Positions 24,510-33,677 of a DNA stretch of 64,000 nt are shown here, one piece after another. Every line of letters begins with the position of its first letter. The first letter of the stretch is position 1. Origin of the DNA: Thermoactinospora rubra (lineage in GTDB: Bacteria > Actinomycetota > Actinomycetes > Streptosporangiales > Streptosporangiaceae); contig NZ_MSZZ01000023.1 of NCBI RefSeq assembly GCF_002093975.1, positions 124,001 to 188,000 of the forward strand. Reading direction: 5' to 3'. The notes under the pieces were generated by a model. That model did not search any database. It had not been told where the DNA came from and worked only from the letters and a program-made list of their open reading frames with translations. The position numbers and the translations under genes were made by a program.

Positions 24510-25636
24510 GTCTCCACCTGCGTGTAGATCCTCGGCACCCGCGCGCCGATCCTCGTCACGATCTCATGTGTGATGGTGCCGAGGTTATCCGCCCACTCCT
24601 GAGCGGTTGGCTCCCCCCTGTCGCCTGGGCCGAAGAGCACGACCTCGTCGCCCGCGCGCAGCGGGTCGTCACCCACGTCGATCATGAACTGGTCCATGCA
24701 GACCCGGCCCGCGATCGTGCGGCGGCGCCCGGCCGCCAGCACCTCGGCCCGGTTCGTCGCGTGGCGCAGGACGCCGTCGGCGTAGCCGAGCGGGACCAGG
24801 CCCAGCGTCGTCTCCTTGGCCGTGGTGTAGAGGTGGCCGTAGGAGACGCCCGAGCTCTCCGGCACGCGCTTGGCCAGCGCGATCTGCGCCACCAGCGTCA
24901 TGGCCGGGCGCAGCCCGAAGTCGCCCAGCTCGGGGATGGGGCTCAGGCCGTACAGGGCGATGCCAGGGCGGACCAGGTCGTAGCGGGCGCGCGGCAGCGT
25001 CACGATGGCCGCGGAGTTGGCCATGTGGCGGATGATCCGCGAGTCGCCCAGGCCGGCCTGCTCGGCCTGCTTCAGCGCGCCATCGAAGCAGTCGAGCTGC
25101 AGCTCGATCGAGGGGTGGCCGGGGATGTCCGCGCAGGCGAAGTGCGACCACAGGCCGACGACGTCGACGACGCCCTCGGCGCGCAGCCTCGCCGCGGCGG
25201 CCAGCAGGCCGGGCCAGGCGGCCAGCGGCGCGCCGCCCCTGCTCATCCCCGTGTCGGCCTGGAGATGGACCTTGGCTGTCACGCCCGTGCGGCGGGCGGC
25301 GGCGGCGATGTCGGCGAGGGTCCGCTCCTCGCAGGCCGACAGCTCGACGTCCTGCCGCAGCGCCTCCTCCAGCGGCTCGCCGGGCGTGATGATCCACGAC
25401 AGCACGGGCACGTCGATGCCCCCGGCCCGCAACTCCAGGGCCTCCCTGACGAACGCCGTGCCCAGCCTGGAGGCGCCGCCCTCGACGACGGCCCGCGCGG
25501 TGGGCACCAGGCCGTGCCCGTAGGCGTCGGCCTTCGCCGCACCCATCATCTCCGTGCCGCCCGCCCGCTCGCGGAGCAGGGCGACGTTGTGCCGGATCGC
25601 GGCCAGGTCGATGCGCGCCTCAGCGGGAAAGTGCAT
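24506..25636 (-). CDS. alr: Alanine racemase
   Basis: 376-residue PLP enzyme making D-alanine for peptidoglycan. The PLP lysine is K35 in AAKADAYGHG; the catalytic Tyr is in SGVSYGHLYTT; VCMDQFMIDVG and the C-terminal beta-domain are present. Length is normal. It follows the NAD(P)HX repair gene by 17 bp and couples to the hydrolase by an ATGA overlap. Confidence 0.96.
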   Translation of the reverse strand: MHFPAEARIDLAAIRHNVALLRERAGGTEMMGAAKADAYGHGLVPTARAVVEGGASRLGTAFVREALELRAGGIDVPVLSWIITPGEPLEEALRQDVELSACEERTLADIAAAARRTGVTAKVHLQADTGMSRGGAPLAAWPGLLAAAARLRAEGVVDVVGLWSHFACADIPGHPSIELQLDCFDGALKQAEQAGLGDSRIIRHMANSAAIVTLPRARYDLVRPGIALYGLSPIPELGDFGLRPAMTLVAQIALAKRVPESSGVSYGHLYTTAKETTLGLVPLGYADGVLRHATNRAEVLAAGRRRTIAGRVCMDQFMIDVGDDPLRAGDEVVLFGPGDRGEPTAQEWADNLGTITHEIVTRIGARVPRIYTQVET

Positions 25637-25653
25637 TCTCCCAGTCTGGCAGC

Positions 25654-27105
25654 TCAGCCGCGTGCCCGTCCCAGGCTCTTGACGACCCGGGGGATGGCGG
25701 CGGCCACGTCGGAGGCGACCAGCGGCGCGGACAGCCGGCCGGCCAGCCCGTGCAGGTAGGCCGCGCAGGAGGCCGCGTCGTAGCAGCTCAGCCCCTGTGC
25801 CAGCAGCGCGCCCGCCACGCCGGACAGCACGTCGCCCGTGCCGCCGGCGGCCAGCCAGGAGGTGCCGGTGGTGTTGACCCTGACCGGCCTGTCCTCCTCG
25901 GCCACGAGCGTGGTGGAGCCCTTGAGCAGCACCGTCGCGCCCAGCTCGGTGGCCGCGCGCCGCACGTGCTCCAGCCTGGCCGCCTCGACGCGCTCCCTGG
26001 ACGTCCGCAGCAGCCTGGCCAGCTCCCCGGCGTGCGGGGTGAGCAGCAGCGGCGCGCCGCGCCGCAGCAGCGAGCGGTCCCGGGCCGCCAGCGTCAGCGC
26101 GTCGGCGTCGAGGAGCACCGGCACGTCACTCGCGAGCACCTGGCGGGCCAGCTCGTGCGCCCACTCGCCGGTGCCCAGGCCGGGGCCGAGCACCCACGCC
26201 TGCACCCGGCCGACGCCCTCGATCGAGGGCCGGTCCAGCTCGGTGATCACCGCTTCCGGCCAGTGGGCCCGCACCTGGGCCACCGGCGCCGCCGTCCCGG
26301 CGTAGCGGACCATCCCGGCGCCCGCCCGCAGCGCGCCGCCCACGGCCAGCACCGCGGCGCCCGTGTAGGCGTCGCTGCCGGCCGCGACGCCGACCACGCC
26401 CCTGCGGTACTTGTCCGACTCCACGCCCGGCACCGGCAGCAGGTCGTCCACGTCCGCGTCGGTGAGGGCGGCGACGTCCGGATCGGGCAGGTACGGCCCC
26501 AGCCCGATGTCGACCAGCTCGACCTGCCCGGCGTACCCGGCGCCCGGGTCGACCAGCAGCCCGGTCTTGTAGGCGCCCATCGTCACGGTGACCTGCGCCT
26601 CGACCGCCACGCCCGGGACCTGCCCGGTGCTGGCGTCCACACCGCTGGGCACGTCCACGGCCACGATCGGCGCGACCACCTCGCGCGCCAGCTTCGCGTA
26701 CGGCTCCCGCAGCGGTCCCGTGCCGCCGATGCCGACGAGGCCGTCGATCACCAGGTCGGCGCCGGCGATCGCATCGGCCCCTGCGCCGGTCCCTGTGTCG
26801 GCCACGCGGCCGCCTGCGGCCAGGAACGCCGCCAGGCCCTCGGCGTGGGTCTTGCTCCCCGCGAGGATCGCCTCGACCCTGGCGCCGCGGCGCGCCAGCC
26901 GTACCCCGGCATACAGGGCGTCTCCCCCGTTGTCGCCGCTGCCCACCAGCAGCAGGACGCGGGAGCCGTACACCCGGCCCAGCATGCGGGCGCAGACGAC
27001 GGCCAGCCCGGCCGCCGCGCGTTGCATGAGCTCGCCGGGCGGCAGCCGCGCCATGAGGGCGAGCTCGGCGGCCCGGATCTGGTCGGCGGTGTAGGCGGTG
27101 CGCAT
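25654..27105 (-). CDS. nnr: Bifunctional NAD(P)H-hydrate epimerase / ADP-dependent dehydratase
   Basis: 483-residue fusion that repairs hydrated NADH/NADPH. The N-terminal YjeF domain (about 1-215) has LLVGSGDNGGDALYAGV and VDVPSGVDASTG. The C-terminal ribokinase-fold dehydratase (about 225-483) has LLLTPHAGELARLL and the catalytic WLAAGGTGDVLSGVAGALL. On the minus strand TAGCGT overlaps the acpS stop and ends seven bases before the ATG, so it may have its own leaderless start. Neighbours acpS and alr are its usual partners in actinobacteria. Confidence 0.95.
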   Translation of the reverse strand: MRTAYTADQIRAAELALMARLPPGELMQRAAAGLAVVCARMLGRVYGSRVLLLVGSGDNGGDALYAGVRLARRGARVEAILAGSKTHAEGLAAFLAAGGRVADTGTGAGADAIAGADLVIDGLVGIGGTGPLREPYAKLAREVVAPIVAVDVPSGVDASTGQVPGVAVEAQVTVTMGAYKTGLLVDPGAGYAGQVELVDIGLGPYLPDPDVAALTDADVDDLLPVPGVESDKYRRGVVGVAAGSDAYTGAAVLAVGGALRAGAGMVRYAGTAAPVAQVRAHWPEAVITELDRPSIEGVGRVQAWVLGPGLGTGEWAHELARQVLASDVPVLLDADALTLAARDRSLLRRGAPLLLTPHAGELARLLRTSRERVEAARLEHVRRAATELGATVLLKGSTTLVAEEDRPVRVNTTGTSWLAAGGTGDVLSGVAGALLAQGLSCYDAASCAAYLHGLAGRLSAPLVASDVAAAIPRVVKSLGRARG

Positions 27106-27115
27106 GCACCCGACG

Positions 27116-27466
27116 CTATCCCTCGGCGATCACGTAGGCCACCGCGACGCCCGCGTCGTGGCTGAGCGAGACGTGCCACCTCTTGACGCCCAGCCCGTAG
27201 GCGACGTCGGCGGCCTTCCCGCTGAGGTGGAGCTCCGGCTTGCCGCGCTCGTCGCAGCGGATCTCGGCGTCGTGGTGGCTCATCCCCGGCTCCCCGCCGA
27301 GCGCCTTGGCCACCGCCTCCTTGGCGGCGAACCTGGCGGCCAGCGAGGCGACGGCCAGGCCGCGTTCGTGCGGCGTGAACAGCCGCTCGGCCAGCGTGGG
27401 CGTGCGCTCCAGCGCCGCCTGCAACCTGGCGACGTCCACGACGTCCACGCCGATGCCGAGGATCAC
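27116..27466 (-). CDS. acpS: Holo-[acyl-carrier-protein] synthase
   Basis: 116-residue phosphopantetheinyl transferase that activates acyl carrier protein. It has the GIGVDVVDVARL Mg-binding start, RFAAKEAVAKALG and the C-terminal WHVSLSHDAGVAVAYVI. The frame is open upstream, but the GTG at 27466 matches the family start exactly. TACGCT ends six bases before it, a leaderless-type promoter lying just past the end of the upstream gene. Confidence 0.95.
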   Translation of the reverse strand: MILGIGVDVVDVARLQAALERTPTLAERLFTPHERGLAVASLAARFAAKEAVAKALGGEPGMSHHDAEIRCDERGKPELHLSGKAADVAYGLGVKRWHVSLSHDAGVAVAYVIAEG

Positions 27467-27482
27467 GTGCCCAGCGTAACCG

Positions 27483-28901
27483 TCAGAAGGCCCCGCGGTG
27501 CCACGGACCCCAGATGGCGAACGACACGCCCTGCCGCGACTGGATGTTGACGTACAGGGTGTGGCCGCCGGGGCCGAACGTGGACCCCGCGAACTCCGCA
27601 CCCGAGTCGCCCGCGACGGGCACGAGCCGCGCGAAGTCGAAGATCTCCCCGCGTCTGGTGAGGCCGCGCAGGAAGTTGTCCCCGTCGCCGTCCTCGCACA
27701 GCACGAGCGTGCCGCGGTTGCTGACCGTGACGTTGTCGGGCAGGTCCAGCGTCACCGAGCCGGGCGACTCGTACACCAGCCGCAACGTCGAGCTCCACGT
27801 CTCGTACGCCCACACCTGGCCGCGCCCCTTGCCGAACCCCGACGGCGGGGTGTCCCCCGAAGCCGTGGCCCCGCCCTGGGTGGAGACGAAATACACGGTC
27901 CCGTGGTGGTAGACGGCGCCCTCCAGGCGCGAGAACAGCGCCGCGCCCTTGGCCCTGCCCTGCTTGCCGACGGCCTGGATCGCCTCGTCGTTGGACGGCT
28001 TGCCGGTGAACTCGGGGTCGGGGTCGTCGATGTCCACCCACGTCACCTTGTACGCGGCCCCGGCGGGCTGGCCGGCCGACAGGTCCTTGCCCGGCTGGTC
28101 CCGTACGGCGAGCATCTGGAGCCTGCCGCCGTCCAGGATGCGCCTGGCCGCCAGCGGGTTCCTGGGCGGCAGGTACCGGTAGAAGCCCGAGGGGAAGGCG
28201 AAGTTGTCCTCGGTGAGGTAGATCGCCCCCGAGGCGGGGTCGAAGGCCGCCGACTCGTGGGCGAAGCGCCCGGCCGCCCTGATGGGCCTGGCCGAGGCGG
28301 TGCCCCGGGACGGCACCTCGAAGATGTAGCCGTGCTTCTGGGTGAGCTTGGAGTTGTCGCCGCCGGAGAAGTCGTTGCCCACGTCGGGCCCGTTGACCGT
28401 CTCCTCGCAGGTCACCCAGGAGCCCCACGGCATGGGGCCGCCGGAGCAGTTCATCATCGTGCCGTTGAGCGACGGGCCGCTGCGCAGCACCTGGCCGTAG
28501 CGGGTGACCTGGAGCGTCGCGGTGCCGCCGCCGGCCGCGGGGTCGTAGGCGTCCTCCGGGTCGCCGAACGCGCCGACGGGCCCGTTGACCTCGTGGTTGC
28601 GCACCAGGATCGCGGTGCCGCGCGGCCCGCGGAAGGCGGCCATCCCGTCGTGCCTGCCCGGCACGGTGCTGCCGTCGGTGAAGGTCTCGCCCGCGGCGTT
28701 GAAGGAGCGGTACTTGAACCCCTCCGGCAGGTGCAGCCGGACCGCGCCGTCGCGCTCGTCGGGGACGGGCCTGAGCAGGCCGTAGCCCGATACCCGGACG
28801 ACCTTGCCGGTGGCCCCGGCGCAGGCGACTCCCGCGAAGGGCCCGGCGACGCCGGCCGCGGCCAGCGCCGAGGCCCCGGTCAGGAAGCGGCGGCGATCCA
28901 T
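27483..28901 (-). CDS. PhoX/DUF839-family Tat-secreted protein
   Basis: 472-residue beta-propeller-like protein of the DUF839/PhoX group. A twin-arginine signal (DRRRFLTGASALAAAGVAG) predicts folded export. Internal landmarks are ILVRNHEVNGPVGAF, NCSGGPMPWGSWVTCEE, YIFEVPSRG and the C-terminal FAGSTFGPGGHTLYVNIQ. PhoX proteins are metal-dependent alkaline phosphatases, but many relatives are uncharacterised, so activity is only suggested. The ATG at 28901 is chosen over upstream in-frame starts because AGGGAGG sits seven bases before it and the Tat signal starts there. Divergent from coaA. Confidence 0.85.
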   Translation of the reverse strand: MDRRRFLTGASALAAAGVAGPFAGVACAGATGKVVRVSGYGLLRPVPDERDGAVRLHLPEGFKYRSFNAAGETFTDGSTVPGRHDGMAAFRGPRGTAILVRNHEVNGPVGAFGDPEDAYDPAAGGGTATLQVTRYGQVLRSGPSLNGTMMNCSGGPMPWGSWVTCEETVNGPDVGNDFSGGDNSKLTQKHGYIFEVPSRGTASARPIRAAGRFAHESAAFDPASGAIYLTEDNFAFPSGFYRYLPPRNPLAARRILDGGRLQMLAVRDQPGKDLSAGQPAGAAYKVTWVDIDDPDPEFTGKPSNDEAIQAVGKQGRAKGAALFSRLEGAVYHHGTVYFVSTQGGATASGDTPPSGFGKGRGQVWAYETWSSTLRLVYESPGSVTLDLPDNVTVSNRGTLVLCEDGDGDNFLRGLTRRGEIFDFARLVPVAGDSGAEFAGSTFGPGGHTLYVNIQSRQGVSFAIWGPWHRGAF

Positions 28902-28937
28902 CTGACGACCTCCCTGCGTGGTGTTCACTGCAAAGTA

Positions 28938-28950
28938 ATGTCTCAGACAT
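28938..28950. promoter_or_regulatory. Small inverted repeat upstream of the PhoX-like gene
   Basis: ATGTC-TCA-GACAT lies about 40 bp before the PhoX-like start in an AT-rich patch of the divergent region. A single GTTCACT (28923-28929) resembles one unit of an actinomycete PHO box, but the direct-repeat partner is missing. Operator status is speculative. Confidence 0.35.
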
Positions 28951-29047
28951 CTCCCGCTATATGTCAGAAATAGCCAATCATTCGGGCAGCACCTCCGCAC
29001 CTGGACCGCCCGGACAGGCCCTTTCGCCAGGCGGTTAGGCTGCGTGC

Positions 29048-29965
29048 GTGAACAACGGCTACGTGGAACTGAGCAGGGAGCAGTGGAGCGAGCTTCGCAA
29101 GAACACGCCCTTGACTCTCACCGCGGAGGAGCTGGAAGCGCTGCGCGGGGTCGAGGACCCGATCGACCTGGCCGAGGTGACCGACATCTACCTCCCCCTC
29201 ACGAGGTTGCTGAACCTGCACTTCACCGGGTCCAAGCAGCGCAGCCGCGCGCTCAACTCCTTCCTGGGCGAGCCCGAGCGGCGCATGCCGTACATCCTGG
29301 GCATCGCGGGCAGCGTCGCGGTGGGCAAGTCGACCACGGCGCGGCTGCTGCACACGCTGCTGGCGCGCTGGCCCGAGCACCCCAACGTCGCGCTGGTCAC
29401 CACCGACAGCTTCCTGTACCCCAACGCGGTGCTGGAGGCGCGGGGGATCATGCACAGGAAGGGCTTCCCGGAAAGCTATGACCGGCGGGCGCTGGTGCGG
29501 TTCGTGGCCGAGGTGAAGGCGGGCGCGGCCGAGGTGCGGGCGCCGGTATACAGCCATCTGGAGTACGACATCGTCCCCGGCGCCACCCAAGTCGTGAAAA
29601 GTCCGGACATCTTGATTCTCGAAGGGCTCAACGTCCTCCAGCCCGCCCCGCCCACCAGCCTCGCGGTCAACGACTACTTCGACTTCTCCATCTACGTCGA
29701 CGCCAGGGTCGAGGACATCAGGGAGTGGTACGTCGAGCGCTTCCACAAGCTGCGCCGCACCGCCTTCGAGGACCCCAAGTCCTACTTCAGGTTCATCGCC
29801 GACCTGCCCTACGACGAGGCGACCGAGTTCGCCAGGAACGTCTGGCGCGACATCAACGAGCGCAACCTGGTGGAGAACATCCTGCCCACCCGCGGGCGCG
29901 CGGGCCTGGTGCTGTACAAGGCCGCCGACCACTCCATCCGGCGGGTACGGCTGCGCCGCACCTGA
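29048..29965 (+). CDS. coaA: Type I pantothenate kinase
   Basis: 305-residue P-loop kinase for the first step of coenzyme A synthesis. The Walker A is GIAGSVAVGKSTTARLL, with TTDSFLYPN, the RKGFPESYD segment, YSHLEYDIVPGA and ILEGLNVLQ. The GTG at 29048 lies seven bases after TAGGCT with no ribosome-binding site, consistent with a leaderless mRNA. It is divergent from the PhoX-like gene. Confidence 0.95.
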   Translation: MNNGYVELSREQWSELRKNTPLTLTAEELEALRGVEDPIDLAEVTDIYLPLTRLLNLHFTGSKQRSRALNSFLGEPERRMPYILGIAGSVAVGKSTTARLLHTLLARWPEHPNVALVTTDSFLYPNAVLEARGIMHRKGFPESYDRRALVRFVAEVKAGAAEVRAPVYSHLEYDIVPGATQVVKSPDILILEGLNVLQPAPPTSLAVNDYFDFSIYVDARVEDIREWYVERFHKLRRTAFEDPKSYFRFIADLPYDEATEFARNVWRDINERNLVENILPTRGRAGLVLYKAADHSIRRVRLRRT

Positions 29966-30002
29966 CCGCGCGCCGCAGCGGAGCCCCCGGCACAATGGCG
30001 GG

Positions 30003-30947
30003 GTGCTCCACATGAGACTGATCAGCCCGCCCGAGCGCACCAAGGAGGTGCTGGAGACGCTGGAGGACTGCACCGGCGTCACCAACATCGCCTTCCTGCG
30101 GGGCGCCGCCCGCCAGCCGGCCGGTGACCTGATCTTCTGCGACCTGGCCAGGGAGGCGGCCAACACGGTGATCGGCCGCCTCGAATGGCTCAGGGACGCC
30201 GGGTCGATCGCCGTCGAGCAGATCGACCTGTCGGTCTCGCGGGTGGCCGAGGAAGCCGAGGAGGAGGCGCCGGGCGAGAGCGACGACGCGGTGGTCTGGG
30301 AGGCGCTGGCCCAGCGGGTGGAGGGCGACTCGCGCATCACGTGGGCCTACCTGGCCTTCTTCGCGATCGCCGTGCAGATCGCGGGCATCGGCGTGCTGAT
30401 GGACTCGCCCATCCTCATCGTGGGCGCGATGGTGCTCGGGCCGGAGTTCGGCGCGGTCGCGGGGATCTGCTTCGGCCTGATCCAGCGGAAGTGGGGGCTG
30501 ATCGGCGACTCGGCGTGGGCCATCGCCGTGGGGTTCGCCGGCGCCATCGCCGTCACCTTCGCCTGCGCCTTCGTGTCGCGCCGGCTGGGGTGGATCGACT
30601 CGCGCATGCTGGAGATCAACGCCGAGGTGCAGTTCATCGTTTATCCCGATAAATGGTCTTTCATCGTGGCGATCCTCGCGGGGGCCGCCGGCGTGCTGTC
30701 GATCACCGCGGGCAAGTCCTCGGCGCTGGTCGGCGTGTTCATCTCGGTCACCACGATCCCGGCCGCGGGCTACGCCGCCGTGGCCATGGCGCTGAGCGAG
30801 TGGCAGGCGGTGGGCGGCGCGGCGGCCCAGCTCGGCGTCAACCTGGCGGGCATGGTCATCTCCGGGACGGCGACGCTGCTCATCCAGCGGACCTTCTGGC
30901 CGCAGGCCGGTCAGCCCGCCGGACGAACGAGCAAATCATCCGTGTGA
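30003..30947 (+). CDS. DUF389-family membrane protein
   Basis: 314-residue protein with a soluble N-terminal domain (about 1-105) and a hydrophobic C-terminal half of about six helices. The signature segment is MDSPILIVGAMVLGPEFGAVAGICFGL, characteristic of the DUF389 family, a putative transporter of unknown substrate. The GTG at 30003 lies seven bases after CACAAT and is probably leaderless; an ATG at 30012 is possible. It lies alone between coaA and the ABC operon. Confidence 0.88.
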   Translation: MLHMRLISPPERTKEVLETLEDCTGVTNIAFLRGAARQPAGDLIFCDLAREAANTVIGRLEWLRDAGSIAVEQIDLSVSRVAEEAEEEAPGESDDAVVWEALAQRVEGDSRITWAYLAFFAIAVQIAGIGVLMDSPILIVGAMVLGPEFGAVAGICFGLIQRKWGLIGDSAWAIAVGFAGAIAVTFACAFVSRRLGWIDSRMLEINAEVQFIVYPDKWSFIVAILAGAAGVLSITAGKSSALVGVFISVTTIPAAGYAAVAMALSEWQAVGGAAAQLGVNLAGMVISGTATLLIQRTFWPQAGQPAGRTSKSSV

Positions 30948-30986
30948 ACGAGGCCACGCACGCGACACGCCGGTAGTGTCCTGATC

Positions 30987-31907
30987 ATGCACATCCTCGA
31001 GACCGAGGAACTGACCAAGCACTTCCCCGGCGTCACGGCCCTCGACCGGCTCACCGTCGCGGCCGGTTCCGGGGTGACCGGCCTGGTCGGCGCGAACGGC
31101 GCGGGCAAGTCCACCCTCATCAAGATCCTCCTGGGCCTCCAGCCGCCCACCTCGGGGCGCGCCCGGGTCCTCGACCTGGACCCCGCGACGGACGGCGCGA
31201 GGATCCGCACGCTCGTCGGCTACATGCCCGAACACGACTGCCTGCCGCCCGAGGTCTCGGCCACCGAGCTGGTGGTGCACCTGGCCCGGATGTCGGGCCT
31301 GCCCAAGGTCGCCGCACGCGAGCGCGCGGCCGACGTGCTCCGGCACGTGGGCCTGCTGGAGGAGCGCTACCGCCCGATCGGTGGCTACTCCACCGGCATG
31401 AAACAGCGCGTCAAGCTCGCCCAGGCGCTGGTGCACGACCCCCGCCTCGTCTTCCTGGACGAGCCCACCAACGGCCTGGACCCGCGCGGCCGCGAGGAGA
31501 TGCTGACGCTCATCCGCCGCATCGGCACGGAGTTCGGCATCAGCGTCCTGGTCACCTCCCACCTGCTGGGCGAGCTGGAGCGCATCTGCGACCACGTCGT
31601 CGTCATCGACGCCGGGCGCCTGCTGCGCTCCAGCGCGATCACCGAGTTCACGCAGGCCACGCAGTCGCTCACGGTCGAGGTCGAGGAGGGCGCCGACGCG
31701 CTGGTCGCCCGGCTGACCGAGCTCGGCCAGAGCGTGAGCGTCCAGGGCCGCCTGCTGACGGTGAAGATGCTCGGCCCCGAGACCTACGACGCCGTCCGCG
31801 ACGCCGTCGCCGGCCTGGAGCTGTGCCTCATCCGGCTCGAACAGGGCCGCCACCGCATCGAGGACGTCTTCAGGGAGCCTCTCGGAGAGGAGGTGGCCGG
31901 TGTCTGA
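30987..31907 (+). CDS. ABC transporter ATP-binding protein (first of two)
   Basis: 306-residue ATPase. Walker A is GANGAGKSTLIKILLGL; the signature is the STGMKQRVKLAQALV variant; Walker B is LVFLDEPTNGLDP; the H-loop is in VTSHLLGELERI. The C-terminal extension of about 90 residues fits exporters of the ABC-2 type. The ATG lies seven bases after TAGTGT. It is first of a four-gene unit ATPase-permease-ATPase-permease with overlapping ends. Confidence 0.95.
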   Translation: MHILETEELTKHFPGVTALDRLTVAAGSGVTGLVGANGAGKSTLIKILLGLQPPTSGRARVLDLDPATDGARIRTLVGYMPEHDCLPPEVSATELVVHLARMSGLPKVAARERAADVLRHVGLLEERYRPIGGYSTGMKQRVKLAQALVHDPRLVFLDEPTNGLDPRGREEMLTLIRRIGTEFGISVLVTSHLLGELERICDHVVVIDAGRLLRSSAITEFTQATQSLTVEVEEGADALVARLTELGQSVSVQGRLLTVKMLGPETYDAVRDAVAGLELCLIRLEQGRHRIEDVFREPLGEEVAGV

Positions 31908-32766
31908 GCCTGCCTCCGGCGTCATCCACGACATCGGGTACCGCCACTACGACGGTCCCCGGCTCGGCTCCTGGTACGCCACCCGGGCGCTGTTCGTCTA
32001 CAGCTTGCGCGCCGCCTTCGGCTTCGGCCGCACGGCACGCGCCAAGATCATGCCGTTCGGCCTGGCGACCGTCATGCTGCTCCCGGCCGTGGTGTCGATC
32101 GCGATGATGGCCCTGCTGAAGGAGCGCGGCATGCCGTACCCGGGCTTCTTCGTCTACATGCAGGCCATCCTGTCGATCTTCGTGGCCTCGCAGTCACCCG
32201 CCCTCGTCGCGCCTGACCTGCGGCACCGGGTGCTGCCGCTGTACCTGTCCCGTCCGGTGGGCGTCCCGCAGTACGCCGGGGCGAAGCTGGCCGCGATGAC
32301 GCTGGCGGTGTTCCTGGTGATCGGCGTGCCGCTCACGCTCGTGTACGCCGGGGAGCTGCTGATCGACCTGGAGGGGCCGCCGCAGACCGGGGAGTACCTG
32401 GCCGCGCTGACGACGGGGCTGTGCCTGGCGCTGCTGCTGTCGGCCTTCGGGCTGACCATCGCCTCCCTGACGCCGCGCCGCGGGCTGGGGGTGGCCTCGG
32501 TCATCGCGGTCTACCTGCTCCTGCTGGCCGTCTCGGGCGTGCTCGTGGGCACCTTCGAGTCGATCGGGAGCGGTACGGCCGCCGCCTGGTCGTACCTGAT
32601 CAACCCGTTCTTCCTCCTCGACGCGGTCAGGGTCGCGCTGTTCGGCGGCGAGAGCGCGAGCGGGCAGTATCCCGACGGGCCCGGCCCCGTGCTGCTCACC
32701 GCGGCGCTGGTGGCGCTCGGCGTCGCGGCGCTGTTCCTGCGCTACCGGAAGGCGGCGGCGAAGTGA
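31900..32766 (+). CDS. ABC-2 type transporter permease (first of two)
   Basis: 288-residue membrane protein with about six hydrophobic helices from residue 47 on, of the ABC-2 permease class. The N terminus DIGYRHYDGPRLG is a motif shared by actinobacterial permeases of this group. It overlaps the first ATPase by eight bases and the second by a GTGA overlap, so translation of all is coupled. Confidence 0.9.
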   Translation: MSEPASGVIHDIGYRHYDGPRLGSWYATRALFVYSLRAAFGFGRTARAKIMPFGLATVMLLPAVVSIAMMALLKERGMPYPGFFVYMQAILSIFVASQSPALVAPDLRHRVLPLYLSRPVGVPQYAGAKLAAMTLAVFLVIGVPLTLVYAGELLIDLEGPPQTGEYLAALTTGLCLALLLSAFGLTIASLTPRRGLGVASVIAVYLLLLAVSGVLVGTFESIGSGTAAAWSYLINPFFLLDAVRVALFGGESASGQYPDGPGPVLLTAALVALGVAALFLRYRKAAAK

Positions 32767-33677
32767 AGCTGGAGCTGACCCAGGTGTCCCGCTGGTACGG
32801 CAACGTCGTGGCCGTCAACGACGTCACCATGACGATCGGGCCCGGCGTCACGGGCCTGCTCGGGCCCAACGGCGCGGGCAAGTCGACGTTGCTGCACATC
32901 ATGGCCGGGTTCCTGGCACCCTCGAACGGGACGGTCACCCTCGAGGGGCGGAAGGTCTGGAAAAATCACCATATTTACCGCGACATCGGCCTGGTTCCGG
33001 AGCGGGAGGGCCTGTATGGGTTCCTCACCGGATGGCAGCTCGTCCTGACGGCTGCGCGGCTCCACGGCCTGCCCGACCCCGGCGCCGCCACCCGCCGGGC
33101 GCTGGCGACCGTGGACATGGAACACGCCAAGGACCGGCGCGTGGAGACCTACTCCAAGGGCATGAAGCAGCGGGTCAAGGTGGCCGCCGCGCTCGTCCAC
33201 GACCCCGCCGTGCTGCTGCTGGACGAGCCGTTCAACGGGATGGACCCGCGCCAGCGGCTGCACCTGATGGACCTCATCCGGCGGATGGGCGCCTCGGGCA
33301 GGACCATCCTGTTCAGCTCGCACATCCTGGAGGAGGTCGAGCGGGTCGCGCAGCACATCGAGGTGCTGGTCGCCGGGCGGCACGCCGCCTCGGGCGACTT
33401 CCGCGAGATCCGCCGGCTCATGACCGACCGGCCGCACCTGTTCAGGATCCGCTCCAGCGACGACCGCAGGCTCGCCGCGGCGCTGGTCGTGGACGGCAGC
33501 ACGGGCGGCGTCACGCTGGGCGAGGACGGCCTGGAGGTGCAGGCGACCGACTTCCGGCGCTTCACCTGGCTGGTCGCTCGCGTGGCCCGCGCCGAGGGCA
33601 TCCGCCTTCTGCAGGTCTCCCCCGCCGACGAGGACCTGGAAAGCGTGTTCTCCTACCTGATCACCCGGAGCTCCTAG
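32763..33677 (+). CDS. ABC transporter ATP-binding protein (second of two)
   Basis: 304-residue ATPase paralogous to the first. Walker A is GPNGAGKSTLLHIMAGF; signature YSKGMKQRVKVAAALV; Walker B AVLLLDEPFNGMDP; H-loop SSHILEEVERV. The start is GTG within GTGA, overlapping the permease stop. It ends immediately before the next ATG with no gap. Confidence 0.95.
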   Translation: MKLELTQVSRWYGNVVAVNDVTMTIGPGVTGLLGPNGAGKSTLLHIMAGFLAPSNGTVTLEGRKVWKNHHIYRDIGLVPEREGLYGFLTGWQLVLTAARLHGLPDPGAATRRALATVDMEHAKDRRVETYSKGMKQRVKVAAALVHDPAVLLLDEPFNGMDPRQRLHLMDLIRRMGASGRTILFSSHILEEVERVAQHIEVLVAGRHAASGDFREIRRLMTDRPHLFRIRSSDDRRLAAALVVDGSTGGVTLGEDGLEVQATDFRRFTWLVARVARAEGIRLLQVSPADEDLESVFSYLITRSS

